NCBI GenBank assembly: GCA_016716385.1 | Contig: JADJWL010000027.1 | Span: forward strand, 132,850-196,849 | DNA from: Bryobacterales bacterium | GTDB taxonomy: Bacteria > Acidobacteriota > Terriglobia > Bryobacterales > Bryobacteraceae | Reading direction: 5' to 3' | Length of the DNA stretch: 64,000 nt | In this document: positions 1 through 7,992 of the stretch, piece by piece | How positions within the stretch are numbered: the first letter of the stretch is position 1 | Layout: each line of letters begins with the position of its first letter | The notes under the pieces: model-generated | What the model was told of the DNA's origin: nothing | The model's input: only the letters and a program-made list of their open reading frames with translations | Databases searched by the model: none | Program-made: the position numbers and the translations under genes

Positions 1-488
1 GACACGTCCAGTTCACGCGCGATAAACGTGCGGAAGCGGGCCGTATCCAGCACGCCGGCCATGCCAACCACGCGGTGCTTCGCGAACTTCGACACCCAGT
101 ACGCCGTCTGGCACATGGCGTCCAGTGGATTGGTCACCAGCACCAGAATCGAATCCGGCGAGTACTTCACGGCCTGCTCTGTGGCGTTCTTGACGATCTC
201 GAAGTTCGCCATCAACAGGTCGTCGCGGCTCATGCCAGGCTTGCGGGGAAAGCCGGCCGTGATCACGACGATGTCGGAATTCGCCGTGGGCTCGTAGTCG
301 TTGGCGCCCGTCACCATCACGTCGTACCCTTCGACGGGTCCGGACTGCAGGAGATCCAGGCCCTTCCCCTGGGGAACGCCCTCGACGACGTCGACCAGCA
401 CGACGTCGGCCAGTTCCTTTCCGGCAATGCGCAGTGCGCAGTTGGCGCCCACGTTCCCGGCGCCGACGACAGTTACTTTCTTCCTCAT
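1..488 (-). CDS. mdh: malate dehydrogenase (3' end cut by window edge)
   Basis: NAD-dependent malate/lactate dehydrogenase family enzyme, interconverting malate and oxaloacetate in the TCA cycle. The visible N-terminal ~162 residues start MRKKVTVVGAGNVGANCA, a Rossmann GxGxxG dinucleotide-binding motif. They continue with VVITAGFPRKPGMSRDDL (mobile active-site loop with substrate-binding arginines) and VLVTNPLDAM, then GMAGVLDTARFR. The Arg in the PRKPGM loop points to malate rather than lactate as substrate. The gene is last in the minus-strand carbonic anhydrase-hisS-aspS-mdh run, 18 bases after the aspS stop. The C-terminus, including the catalytic His region, lies outside the window. Confidence 0.93.
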   Translation of the reverse strand, partial: MRKKVTVVGAGNVGANCALRIAGKELADVVLVDVVEGVPQGKGLDLLQSGPVEGYDVMVTGANDYEPTANSDIVVITAGFPRKPGMSRDDLLMANFEIVKNATEQAVKYSPDSILVLVTNPLDAMCQTAYWVSKFAKHRVVGMAGVLDTARFRTFIARELDV

Positions 489-506
489 GGCTGTGTCACC
501 TTTCTC

Positions 507-2288
507 TTACGCTTTTCGCAATGCAATTCCCAACTCCCGCAACTGCCGCTCGGGCACGGACGATGGCGCGTCGCACATCAGGTCGGTGGCCCGTGCCGTC
601 TTCGGGAACGGGATCACGTCGCGGATCGATGTCTCTCCGGCCAGAATCATCACCAGCCGGTCCAGGCCGAGTGCGATGCCTCCGTGCGGCGGCGCGCCGT
701 ATTCCAGCGCGTCCAGCAGGAAGCCGAACCGCCGCTTCGCTTCTTCCTCGCTGAATCCCAGCGCGGCGAATACTTTCGACTGCACGTCGCGGCGGTGAAT
801 ACGGATCGAGCCCGACCCCAGTTCGACGCCGTTCAGGACGAGATCGTACGACTTGGCGCGGCAGCGCGCGGGGTCGGACGTGAGCTTCTCCAAATCATCG
901 TCATGGACGCTGGTAAACGGATGGTGCGCCGCGTTCCAGCGGTTGTCTTCTTCGTCCCACTCGAACATCGGAAAATCGACCACCCACAAAAATTCGAACC
1001 GTTTCGGGTCGAGCAGTTTGTGCCGGTCGTTGTACTTCTGCGCGGCGTACAGGCGAAGCTGCCCGCACGCCTGGTAGACGGTCTCTTCCGGTCGGTGTCC
1101 CGATGGCAGACCCGACCAGCCGGCCAGAACGAGCAGATCGTTCTCTCCCGCGCCAGTGCGCTGCCGGACCTGTGCCATTGCCTCGGGATAGTCACGCTCC
1201 AGGCGCTTCGCGTCATCGAACACGCGCAACCCGCGTTCCGTCCCGAACGCTTTCAGTTCGTCGCGTTCCTTGCGGCTGATCGTCCCGACATTGGGAACGT
1301 AGATTGCCATCAGCGGCAGATCGTGCTCGCTGAGACCGGCGCCCTTGAACAGGTCATTCACCTCGTGCATCGGCGGCACGCGCCGGTCGGGCTTGTCGAT
1401 GCCGTACTGCCGCATTGCCTCCGCATAGCTCAGCCTCGGAAACGGCACTTCGATGCGGTAACCGGCGGCTTCCCACGCCCGCGCCACCATGGGCTCGATC
1501 ACTTCGAAGATCCGCTCCTGCTGCGGGAACGACATCTCAAGATCGATCTGGGTGAACTCAGGCTGCCGGTCCGCACGCAGGTCTTCGTCACGGAAGCAGC
1601 GGACGATCTGAAAATACTTGTCGAAGCCGCTCACCATCAGGAGCTGCTTGAAGATCTGCGGCGACTGCGGCAGCGCATAGAAGTTTCCGGGAGAAACGCG
1701 GCTCGGCACCAGGTAGTCGCGCGCGCCTTCCGGAGTCGAACGCGTCATGAACGGCGTCTCAATCTCGTGAAAGCCCGCGGAATAGAGGTGCTGCCGCACC
1801 GCGAATGATACTTTGGATCGCAACACGATGTTGTGCTGCATGCGCGGGCGGCGCAGGTCGACGAAGCGGTACTTCAGCCGGACATCTTCGGCCACATCCA
1901 CGGCGTCTTCCATCGGGAACGGCGGCGTGCGGCTCTCGTTGAGAATCCACACCTGCTCGGCGACGATCTCGACTTCCCCTGTCTCGATATTCGAATTGAC
2001 GGTGTCCGGCGTGCGGCGTTCCACCCTGCCCTCGACCGCGATCACGTACTCCGAGCGCAACGTCTCGGCCTTGGCGTGAATCGCCGGGTCCACGTCGGAC
2101 AGAAACACGACTTGCGTCACGCCCTCGCGGTCGCGCAGGTGAATGAAGATCACCGCGCCCAGGTCGCGCCGGCGGTGCACCCAGCCCATCACCAGCGCCC
2201 GGTGTCCGGCATGGCTGGCTCGCAGCTCCCCGCAGGAATGAGTCCTGCGAAGCTCGCCCAAAAAGTCCAGAGATACGCTCGATTCCAT
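507..2288 (-). CDS. aspS: aspartyl-tRNA synthetase
   Basis: Class IIb aminoacyl-tRNA synthetase charging tRNA-Asp; 593 residues, the usual length for the bacterial form. Domain order fits: N-terminal OB-fold anticodon-binding domain (VMGWVHRRRDLGAVIFIHLR, residues ~34-53), class II catalytic core with motif 2 (CFRDEDLRADRQPEFTQIDL), the bacterial GAD insertion, and motif 3 near the C-terminus (GIALGLDRLVMILAGETSIR). ATG start at 2288 lies 13 bases after the hisS stop. Co-transcription with hisS is implied by this spacing; both genes encode cytoplasmic translation enzymes. Whether it is discriminating (Asp only) or also charges tRNA-Asn cannot be told from the window. Confidence 0.97.
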   Translation of the reverse strand: MESSVSLDFLGELRRTHSCGELRASHAGHRALVMGWVHRRRDLGAVIFIHLRDREGVTQVVFLSDVDPAIHAKAETLRSEYVIAVEGRVERRTPDTVNSNIETGEVEIVAEQVWILNESRTPPFPMEDAVDVAEDVRLKYRFVDLRRPRMQHNIVLRSKVSFAVRQHLYSAGFHEIETPFMTRSTPEGARDYLVPSRVSPGNFYALPQSPQIFKQLLMVSGFDKYFQIVRCFRDEDLRADRQPEFTQIDLEMSFPQQERIFEVIEPMVARAWEAAGYRIEVPFPRLSYAEAMRQYGIDKPDRRVPPMHEVNDLFKGAGLSEHDLPLMAIYVPNVGTISRKERDELKAFGTERGLRVFDDAKRLERDYPEAMAQVRQRTGAGENDLLVLAGWSGLPSGHRPEETVYQACGQLRLYAAQKYNDRHKLLDPKRFEFLWVVDFPMFEWDEEDNRWNAAHHPFTSVHDDDLEKLTSDPARCRAKSYDLVLNGVELGSGSIRIHRRDVQSKVFAALGFSEEEAKRRFGFLLDALEYGAPPHGGIALGLDRLVMILAGETSIRDVIPFPKTARATDLMCDAPSSVPERQLRELGIALRKA

Positions 2289-2301
2289 AGTGGTCTTTCG
2301 T

Positions 2302-3540
2302 CTACTTGAGGTGCGCGGCGATCTCCCCGCGCGGGACGGCGATCTGTTCGCCCGTCGTCATGTTCTTGAGGGAGTAGGCGCCGCTGGCGATCTCGTCGTC
2401 GCCGACGATCAGAGTGAAGCGCGCTCCCAACTTGTTCGCCAGATCGAGGGAGCGCTTGAGTTTGCCTTCGCCGGTTTCCACGGTCCACCCGTCGCGGCGC
2501 AGGTCGCGGGCCAGAACTCCGGCGTGCCGCTGCGCCGCCTCGCCCATCGGTGCCAGGAACAAATCGAGGACATGGCGATGTTGCTGGGGAGAAGTCTCCT
2601 CGATAGCGAGCACCAGGCGGTCTTCTCCAATCGAGAACCCGATGCCCGGCGCCTTGATTCTGGCTCCCAGGGACTCTGCAAGACCATCATAGCGCCCGCC
2701 GCCGAGGATGGAGTTCTGCGCCCCGAGCGCGCCGTGAGTCACCTCGAACGTCGTGCGCCGGTAGTAGTCCAGACCGCGCACCAGCCGCGGCCGGACTTCG
2801 TACGGGATGCCGCGGTCTTCCAGGTACTGCCGGACCGCCGCGAAGTGCGGCGAGCAGTCCTCGCACAGCGAATCGAGAATCGAGGGCAGCCGCTCGATCA
2901 CTGGCTGGCAGGCGGGAACCTTGCAGTCGAGAACGCGCAGGGGATTAGTCACCGCGCGGCGCTGGCAATCCTCGCACAGATCCCCGGCGACCCCGGCAAG
3001 CTGCGCCTGCAGCCGTTCAGTGAACACCGGACGGCATTTCGGGCACCCCACCGAGTTCAGCAGTACGTGCGTTCCGGCAATGCCCGCCTGCGCCAGGATC
3101 TCCATCACAAGCTCGATCACTTCGGCGTCGACCGCGGGAGACTCCGAACCGATCGCCTCCGCTCCGATCTGGTAGAACTGCCGGTAGCGGCCCTTCTGTG
3201 GCCGCTCGCGCCGGAACATCGGACCGAGGTAATAGAGCTTCTGCACGCCGGGCTGCTGATCGAGGCGGTGCTCGATCAAGGCGCGCATGACCGAAGCCGT
3301 GTTCTCCGGACGCAGCGTGAGCATGGTGCCGTGATCGTCGAAGGTGTACATCTCCTTGCTGACGATATCGGTCTCTTCGCCCACGCCCCGCGCGAACAGT
3401 GCGGTTTCTTCGAAGATCGGCGTGCGGATCTCCTGGTAGTTGTACGCGCGGAACACGCGGCGCGCCACGTCTTCCACGTGGTTCCAGACGGCGGTGGAAG
3501 GCGGCAGGAGATCGCGCGTGCCCCTGACGGCGCGGATCAA
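2302..3540 (-). CDS. hisS: histidyl-tRNA synthetase
   Basis: Class II synthetase for tRNA-His, about 412 residues. The N-terminus IRAVRGTRDLLPP matches the family start. Motif 2 is GRYRQFYQIGAEAIGS. The histidine-specific motif RGLDYYRRTTFEV and the glycine-rich GGGRYDGLAESLG follow, with a C-terminal anticodon-binding domain. An insertion with paired cysteines (CPKC, CEDC, DCKVPAC) resembles the metal-binding-like insert of Firmicutes and Acidobacteria HisRS. The start chosen is TTG at 3538-3540, because homology begins immediately after it and it overlaps the stop of the upstream gene as TTGA, implying translational coupling. The open frame extends upstream, but only as a reading of the neighbouring gene in another frame. 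Confidence 0.95.
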   Translation of the reverse strand: MIRAVRGTRDLLPPSTAVWNHVEDVARRVFRAYNYQEIRTPIFEETALFARGVGEETDIVSKEMYTFDDHGTMLTLRPENTASVMRALIEHRLDQQPGVQKLYYLGPMFRRERPQKGRYRQFYQIGAEAIGSESPAVDAEVIELVMEILAQAGIAGTHVLLNSVGCPKCRPVFTERLQAQLAGVAGDLCEDCQRRAVTNPLRVLDCKVPACQPVIERLPSILDSLCEDCSPHFAAVRQYLEDRGIPYEVRPRLVRGLDYYRRTTFEVTHGALGAQNSILGGGRYDGLAESLGARIKAPGIGFSIGEDRLVLAIEETSPQQHRHVLDLFLAPMGEAAQRHAGVLARDLRRDGWTVETGEGKLKRSLDLANKLGARFTLIVGDDEIASGAYSLKNMTTGEQIAVPRGEIAAHLK

Positions 3541-4058
3541 GACTGAGCCCCGTCCGCGAGGTAGGTCTCGCGGTAGTGAACGTAGTTTTCGGATGTCCGC
3601 CGGATGAGTTCGCGGTCGCTCTCCGTGACCTGGCGCACCACCCTGGCGGGCGCCCCCATCACGACGCTGCCCGGCGGCACTTCGGTCCTTTCCGTCACCA
3701 GGGCGCGCGCCGCCACGATCGAGCCCGACCCTATCCGGGCGCCGTTCAGCACGATCGCGCCGATCCCCACCAGGCACTCATCCTCCACGACGCACCCGTG
3801 CAAGGTCACAGAGTGGCCCACTGAAACGCGGTTTCCGAGGGTCAGCGGATACTCGTTCCGCTGCACATGCAGGCAGCAGTTGTCCTGCACGTTACTCTCA
3901 TCGCCGATGCGGATCCAGTGCACATCGCCGCGCACTGTGGTGTTCGGCCAGATGCTGGAACGCTCTCCGATGGTGACGTCGCCGATCACCTGTGCGCTGG
4001 GATCCACGTAGGCAGACCCGGCCACCTTGGGCGCGACGCCGCGGTAGGTACGAAGCAT
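3537..4058 (-). CDS. gamma-class carbonic anhydrase-like protein (left-handed beta-helix)
   Basis: A 173-residue hexapeptide-repeat protein of the YrdA/PaaY/Cam family. The hexapeptide pattern is visible through residues ~15-140 (VIGDVTIGERSSIWPNTTV, LVGIGAIVLNGARIGSGSIV). The three expected zinc histidines are in CCLHV and GHSVTLHGC; the QDNCCLHV loop is typical. Members hydrate CO2 or act as CoA-thioester-related paralogues; which applies here cannot be decided. First gene of the minus-strand run into hisS; its stop overlaps the hisS TTG. It diverges from the S9 peptidase across 88 bases. Confidence 0.88.
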   Translation of the reverse strand: MLRTYRGVAPKVAGSAYVDPSAQVIGDVTIGERSSIWPNTTVRGDVHWIRIGDESNVQDNCCLHVQRNEYPLTLGNRVSVGHSVTLHGCVVEDECLVGIGAIVLNGARIGSGSIVAARALVTERTEVPPGSVVMGAPARVVRQVTESDRELIRRTSENYVHYRETYLADGAQS

Positions 4059-4146
4059 ATCGATCCGATGGAATCTGGTGCTGGGAAAGCCTTCGCTGCC
4101 AACGACCGTAAAGTAGCTATCGTATCATGTGCCACAATCGAAACAT

Positions 4147-6165
4147 ATGCGCCGGATTGCCTTGCTGGCCGCGATTCTTGTGCTGCCCCTGGGCGCGCAG
4201 AAGCAGCCATTCGACGCCAACGCTCTTCTCAGGTTGTCTCGGATCTCCGATCCCCAGCTTTCCCCGGACGGGCGCACTGTTGTCTTCGTAGTCCAGACGA
4301 TGGACCTCGCCAACCAGGCGCGTCCCCGTCAGATCTACTCGATCCCGCTCGTCGGCGGTGTCCCGCGGCAATTGACGCGGGACGGCAACAACGACCGTCC
4401 CCGCTGGACGCCGGACTCAAAGACCATCGCCTTCGTTTCCGATCGCGGCGGCGGGTCGCAGATCTGGATGATGGACGCACTGGGAGACAACCAGCGCCAG
4501 TTCACGAACATCGCCACCGAAGCGGGCGGCGTGATGGTGTCGCCCACCGGGACGCACGTGCTGTTCACCAGCGATGTCTACCCCCAGTGCGCTTCCGCCG
4601 AATGCAACCAGCGCGAACTGGAGGCGGAAAAGAACGACAAGGTCAAGGCGCGCGAGTACACTTCCCTGCTCTACCGGCGCTGGAATCAGTGGCGCGGCAA
4701 GCGCCGCACACACCTGTTCGTGATGCCCGCCAGCGGAGGCGACCCCCGCGACCTGACCCCTGGTCCGCGCGACGTGCCGCCCTTCTCGCTTGGCGGACCG
4801 GACGACTACGCGATCTCGCCGGACGGGAAAGAAGTCTGCTACGTCGCCGTGAACAGCGACCAGCCGGCGACAAGCACGAATACCGACATTTACGTCGTCC
4901 CGATCGATGGCGGCGAAGCGACCCAGATCACGGTGAATCCAGGCGCGGACAGTTCGCCCCAATACTCGCCCGACGGCCGCTACCTCGCCTACCGGTCGCA
5001 GTTTCGCGCCGGCTACGAAAGTGACCGCTGGCGGTTGCTGGTGCTGGAACGGGCCACCGGCACGCTCACCAACCTCACCGAAGGCCTCGACCGCTGGGTG
5101 ACCGGCTTCCGCTGGTCTCCGGAATCGCAGCGGTTGTTCTTCACAGTGGAAGACCGGGGCCGGCAGTCGATTCAGTACGTGCCCGTGGGAGGCGGCGGCG
5201 CGCGCGTCGCCGTGACGGGCGATTCCACGCTCGACGACATGCAGTTCACCGCGGACGGCCGCACGATGATCTACACGGCGCAGAGCGGCCGCAGCCCGGT
5301 CGAGATCTTCCGCGCGTCATCCGGCGGTGGCATGGCCGAGCCCCTCGCGCGTCTCAACGACACGGTGATGAACGGCCATCACGTCTCCGACTACGAAGAG
5401 TTCTGGGTGGAGGGCGCCGACGGCGCGCGCGTGCATGGCTTCCTGCTGAAGCCTCCGAATTTCGACCCGGGCAAGCGCTATCCTGCACTCCTGTTGATTC
5501 ACGGCGGCCCGCAGGGCGCCTGGAGCCACGCCTGGAGCTACCGCTGGAACGCGCAGGTCTTCGCCGGCGCCGGCTTCGTCGTGGCGATGGCCAATCCGCG
5601 CGGCTCCACCGGCTTCGGCCAGAAGTATATTGACGAAATCAACCGTGACTGGGGCGGCAAAGTTTACGACGACATCCTGGCGGTTACCGACCACCTCGCC
5701 GGCCAGCGCTTCGTCGACCCGGACCGCATCGCCGCCGCAGGCGCCTCCTACGGCGGGTATATGGTCAACTGGATTCTCGGCCAAACCGACCGCTTCCGCG
5801 CCCTCGTCTCGCACGCCGGTGTATTCGACCTGCGCAGCGAAGCGCTGGAGACCGAAGAGTTGTTCTTCCCCATCTGGGAGTTCGGCGGCATGCCCTGGGA
5901 GCAGCCGGAAATCTACGACCGCTTCTCCCCAAGCCGGCATATCCAGAATTTCAAGACGCCGACTCTGGTGATCCACGGAGATCTCGATTACCGCGTCCCA
6001 GTCGGACAGGGCCTGCAGTTGTTCACTGCCCTTCAGATGCGGGAAGTGCCGTCGAAGCTGCTGCTCTTCCCCGACGAAGGCCATTGGATCTTGAAGCCGA
6101 TCAACTCGCTCCGCTGGTACAACACGTTTCTCAACTGGATTCAGGAATGGACAACAGCCCGCTGA
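4147..6165 (+). CDS. S9 family prolyl oligopeptidase-type peptidase, secreted
   Basis: Serine peptidase of the dipeptidyl-peptidase/acylaminoacyl-peptidase S9 group, about 672 residues. A short signal peptide (RRIALLAAILVLPLGAQ) precedes a beta-propeller of WD40/PD40-like blades (repeated SPDGR, WSPES, TADGR motifs, residues ~25-420). The C-terminal alpha/beta-hydrolase domain carries the triad Ser534 in GASYGG, Asp614 in HGDLDYRVP and His646 in DEGHW. Probable role is cleavage of oligopeptides in the periplasm. ATG at 4147 was chosen because it gives a clean signal peptide; an in-frame GTG at 4129 is the alternative. The 3' end overlaps the next gene by 19 bases. Confidence 0.94.
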   Translation: MRRIALLAAILVLPLGAQKQPFDANALLRLSRISDPQLSPDGRTVVFVVQTMDLANQARPRQIYSIPLVGGVPRQLTRDGNNDRPRWTPDSKTIAFVSDRGGGSQIWMMDALGDNQRQFTNIATEAGGVMVSPTGTHVLFTSDVYPQCASAECNQRELEAEKNDKVKAREYTSLLYRRWNQWRGKRRTHLFVMPASGGDPRDLTPGPRDVPPFSLGGPDDYAISPDGKEVCYVAVNSDQPATSTNTDIYVVPIDGGEATQITVNPGADSSPQYSPDGRYLAYRSQFRAGYESDRWRLLVLERATGTLTNLTEGLDRWVTGFRWSPESQRLFFTVEDRGRQSIQYVPVGGGGARVAVTGDSTLDDMQFTADGRTMIYTAQSGRSPVEIFRASSGGGMAEPLARLNDTVMNGHHVSDYEEFWVEGADGARVHGFLLKPPNFDPGKRYPALLLIHGGPQGAWSHAWSYRWNAQVFAGAGFVVAMANPRGSTGFGQKYIDEINRDWGGKVYDDILAVTDHLAGQRFVDPDRIAAAGASYGGYMVNWILGQTDRFRALVSHAGVFDLRSEALETEELFFPIWEFGGMPWEQPEIYDRFSPSRHIQNFKTPTLVIHGDLDYRVPVGQGLQLFTALQMREVPSKLLLFPDEGHWILKPINSLRWYNTFLNWIQEWTTAR

Positions 6166-7493
6166 AGAAGCTTGCCGCGGCCGTCCTGCTCGGCGTGGCA
6201 GCCATCCCGATTCTCTTGTGGTTTCTTTCGGCTCGCGTGGAACTGGCCGTTGAGCCGGAACTCCGCGTGGTGGGCATCGAAACACCCGTGACCATCCGTG
6301 TCAACAGTCCCTACGGCATCCGCAGGATGACGGTGATCGCCGAGCAGGACGGAAAGCGCCACGTCATGCAGGAGGAACGGCGGGAGGCCAGCCGGCTGCT
6401 CTTCTGGCGCCAGGACCGCAAGCGCGACGAATTCACCGTAATCGCCGGCCAAAGCCGCGCGCCGGAATTGCACAACGGCAAGGCACGCCTGATCGTTGAG
6501 GCCGAATCGAACGACCTGCGTGCGCGCATCACCGCGGCTGCTTTCGAGATCGAAGTCAACACCGCTCCTCCGCGCGTCACCGCGGACAGCTTCCAGCACT
6601 ACATCAACCAGGGCGGCGCGGAACTCGTCGTATTCACACCCGGCGGCTACTGGACCGATGCGGGCGTCAAGGTGGGGCCGCATACCTTCCGCAGCTATCC
6701 TCTGCCCGGCGCCGCTTCCGGAGATCGCTTCGCGCTCTTCGCGTTCTCCTGGGACGTCCCGGCTACCACCCAGCCCACGGTCTTCGCGAGCAATCCCGGC
6801 GGAGCGGAGGCAACCGCCACGTTCTGGCACAAGGTCTTCCCCAAGGCGTTCCGGAAGCGCAAGCTCGAAGTCAGCGACGCGTTCATGCAGAAGGTAGTGC
6901 CGCAGATCGGCGAGCGCACCGAGATCCCGCCGGGTAGCCTGCTGGACCGCTTCCTGTGGGTGAACCGCCAACTCCGCCTCCGCAACAACGCCACGCTCTA
7001 TGACCTGCGTCTGAAGACCGAGGAACGTTTTCTTTGGTCCGAACCCTTTGTCCAGCTTTCGAATTCGAAGGTCGAGTCGCACTTCGCCGACCAGCGCAGC
7101 TACGCCTACAACGGCCGGGTCGTGGACGAGCAGGTCCACCTCGGCTTTGATCTTTCGGTGACGGAGCACGTCGGCGTGACGGCGGCGAACAGCGGCAAGG
7201 TCGTCTTCGCGGGCGACCTGGGAATCTACGGCAACTGTGTCGTGGTCGACCACGGCTACGGACTGCAGTCCATCTATGCGCACCTGAGCGGGATCGACGT
7301 GAAGGAAGGCGACATGGTGGAGCGCCGCCAGCGCCTTGGACGAAGCGGCGCAACTGGACTCGCTGGCGGCGACCACCTGCACTTCAGCATGCAGATCGAC
7401 GGGGTCCAGGTGAACCCCGTGGAATGGTGGGACGCCCATTGGATCCAGGACCGCATCCGCACCAAGGTTCCGCTCGTGGCGCAGGCGCAATGA
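6147..7493 (+). CDS. M23 family metallopeptidase (LytM-type), membrane-anchored
   Basis: A 448-residue protein with an N-terminal transmembrane anchor (residues ~8-27) and two beta-rich domains of unknown role. The C-terminal M23/LytM domain has zinc ligands His331 and Asp335 (HLGFD) and the HxH pair His410/His412 (GGDHLHF). All ligands expected for an active peptidoglycan endopeptidase are present, so hydrolytic rather than purely regulatory function is likely. It begins inside the 3' end of the S9 peptidase gene, so the two are probably translated from one message. The middle region (~60-270) has no motif I recognise. Confidence 0.88.
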   Translation: MDNSPLKKLAAAVLLGVAAIPILLWFLSARVELAVEPELRVVGIETPVTIRVNSPYGIRRMTVIAEQDGKRHVMQEERREASRLLFWRQDRKRDEFTVIAGQSRAPELHNGKARLIVEAESNDLRARITAAAFEIEVNTAPPRVTADSFQHYINQGGAELVVFTPGGYWTDAGVKVGPHTFRSYPLPGAASGDRFALFAFSWDVPATTQPTVFASNPGGAEATATFWHKVFPKAFRKRKLEVSDAFMQKVVPQIGERTEIPPGSLLDRFLWVNRQLRLRNNATLYDLRLKTEERFLWSEPFVQLSNSKVESHFADQRSYAYNGRVVDEQVHLGFDLSVTEHVGVTAANSGKVVFAGDLGIYGNCVVVDHGYGLQSIYAHLSGIDVKEGDMVERRQRLGRSGATGLAGGDHLHFSMQIDGVQVNPVEWWDAHWIQDRIRTKVPLVAQAQ

Positions 7494-7521
7494 TGCCTCC
7501 TGCTACACTTTCCCGGTGGGG

Positions 7522-7992
7522 ATGATTCTTTCGCGGAAAGAACTGGTTGCGGCGCGCGCGGAATGGCGGCGCCAGGGGCTCAAGGTGGTCTTCACCAACG
7601 GGTGCTATGACCTGCTGCACCCCGGCCATATCCGCCTTCTTGAACGGGCACGGGCTCTGGGAGACCTGTTGATCCTCGCTCTCAACACCGACGCAAGTGT
7701 CCAGCGGCTCAAGGGGCCATCGCGCCCGCTCATCCGGCAGGAGGACCGCGCCGCCGTCGCGTCGCAACTGGCGGCGGTCGACATTGTGACGTTCTTCGAT
7801 GAGGACACGCCGCGCGAGTTGATCGCCGCCGTTCTGCCGGATGTTCTCGTCAAGGGCGCGGACTGGGCGCACTTCATCGCGGGCCGCGAGGAGGTGGAGG
7901 CGGCCGGTGGCGTGGTCATGGCCCTGCCGCTCGAGCCAGGCTATTCCACCACCAACATCGTGGACACGATTCTCGCCCGATCCGCGGAATGA
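7522..7992 (+). CDS. rfaE2: D-glycero-beta-D-manno-heptose 1-phosphate adenylyltransferase
   Basis: Stand-alone nucleotidyltransferase domain (157 residues) equivalent to the C-terminal half of HldE. It transfers AMP to heptose-1-phosphate in ADP-heptose synthesis for lipopolysaccharide. Diagnostic sequence: FTNGCYDLLHPGHIRLLERA with the HxGH motif, then RPLIRQEDRAAV and the C-terminal GYSTTNIV. ATG at 7522 is preferred; GTG at 7516 is also in frame. A TGCTACACT extended -10-like element lies at 7501-7509. Its stop overlaps the mfd start as ATGA. Presence implies an LPS-type outer membrane. The kinase half (HldE N-terminal domain) is not in this window. Confidence 0.92.
   Translation: MILSRKELVAARAEWRRQGLKVVFTNGCYDLLHPGHIRLLERARALGDLLILALNTDASVQRLKGPSRPLIRQEDRAAVASQLAAVDIVTFFDEDTPRELIAAVLPDVLVKGADWAHFIAGREEVEAAGGVVMALPLEPGYSTTNIVDTILARSAE

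Noticed and set aside
75..1808. Long plus-strand open frame antisense to aspS, and similar long antisense frames opposite mfd, rarA, topA and the molybdopterin alpha subunit
   Set aside because: High-GC third-position bias opens the antisense frame; their translations are rich in Arg/His/Leu with no family motif, and the opposite strand holds clear genes.
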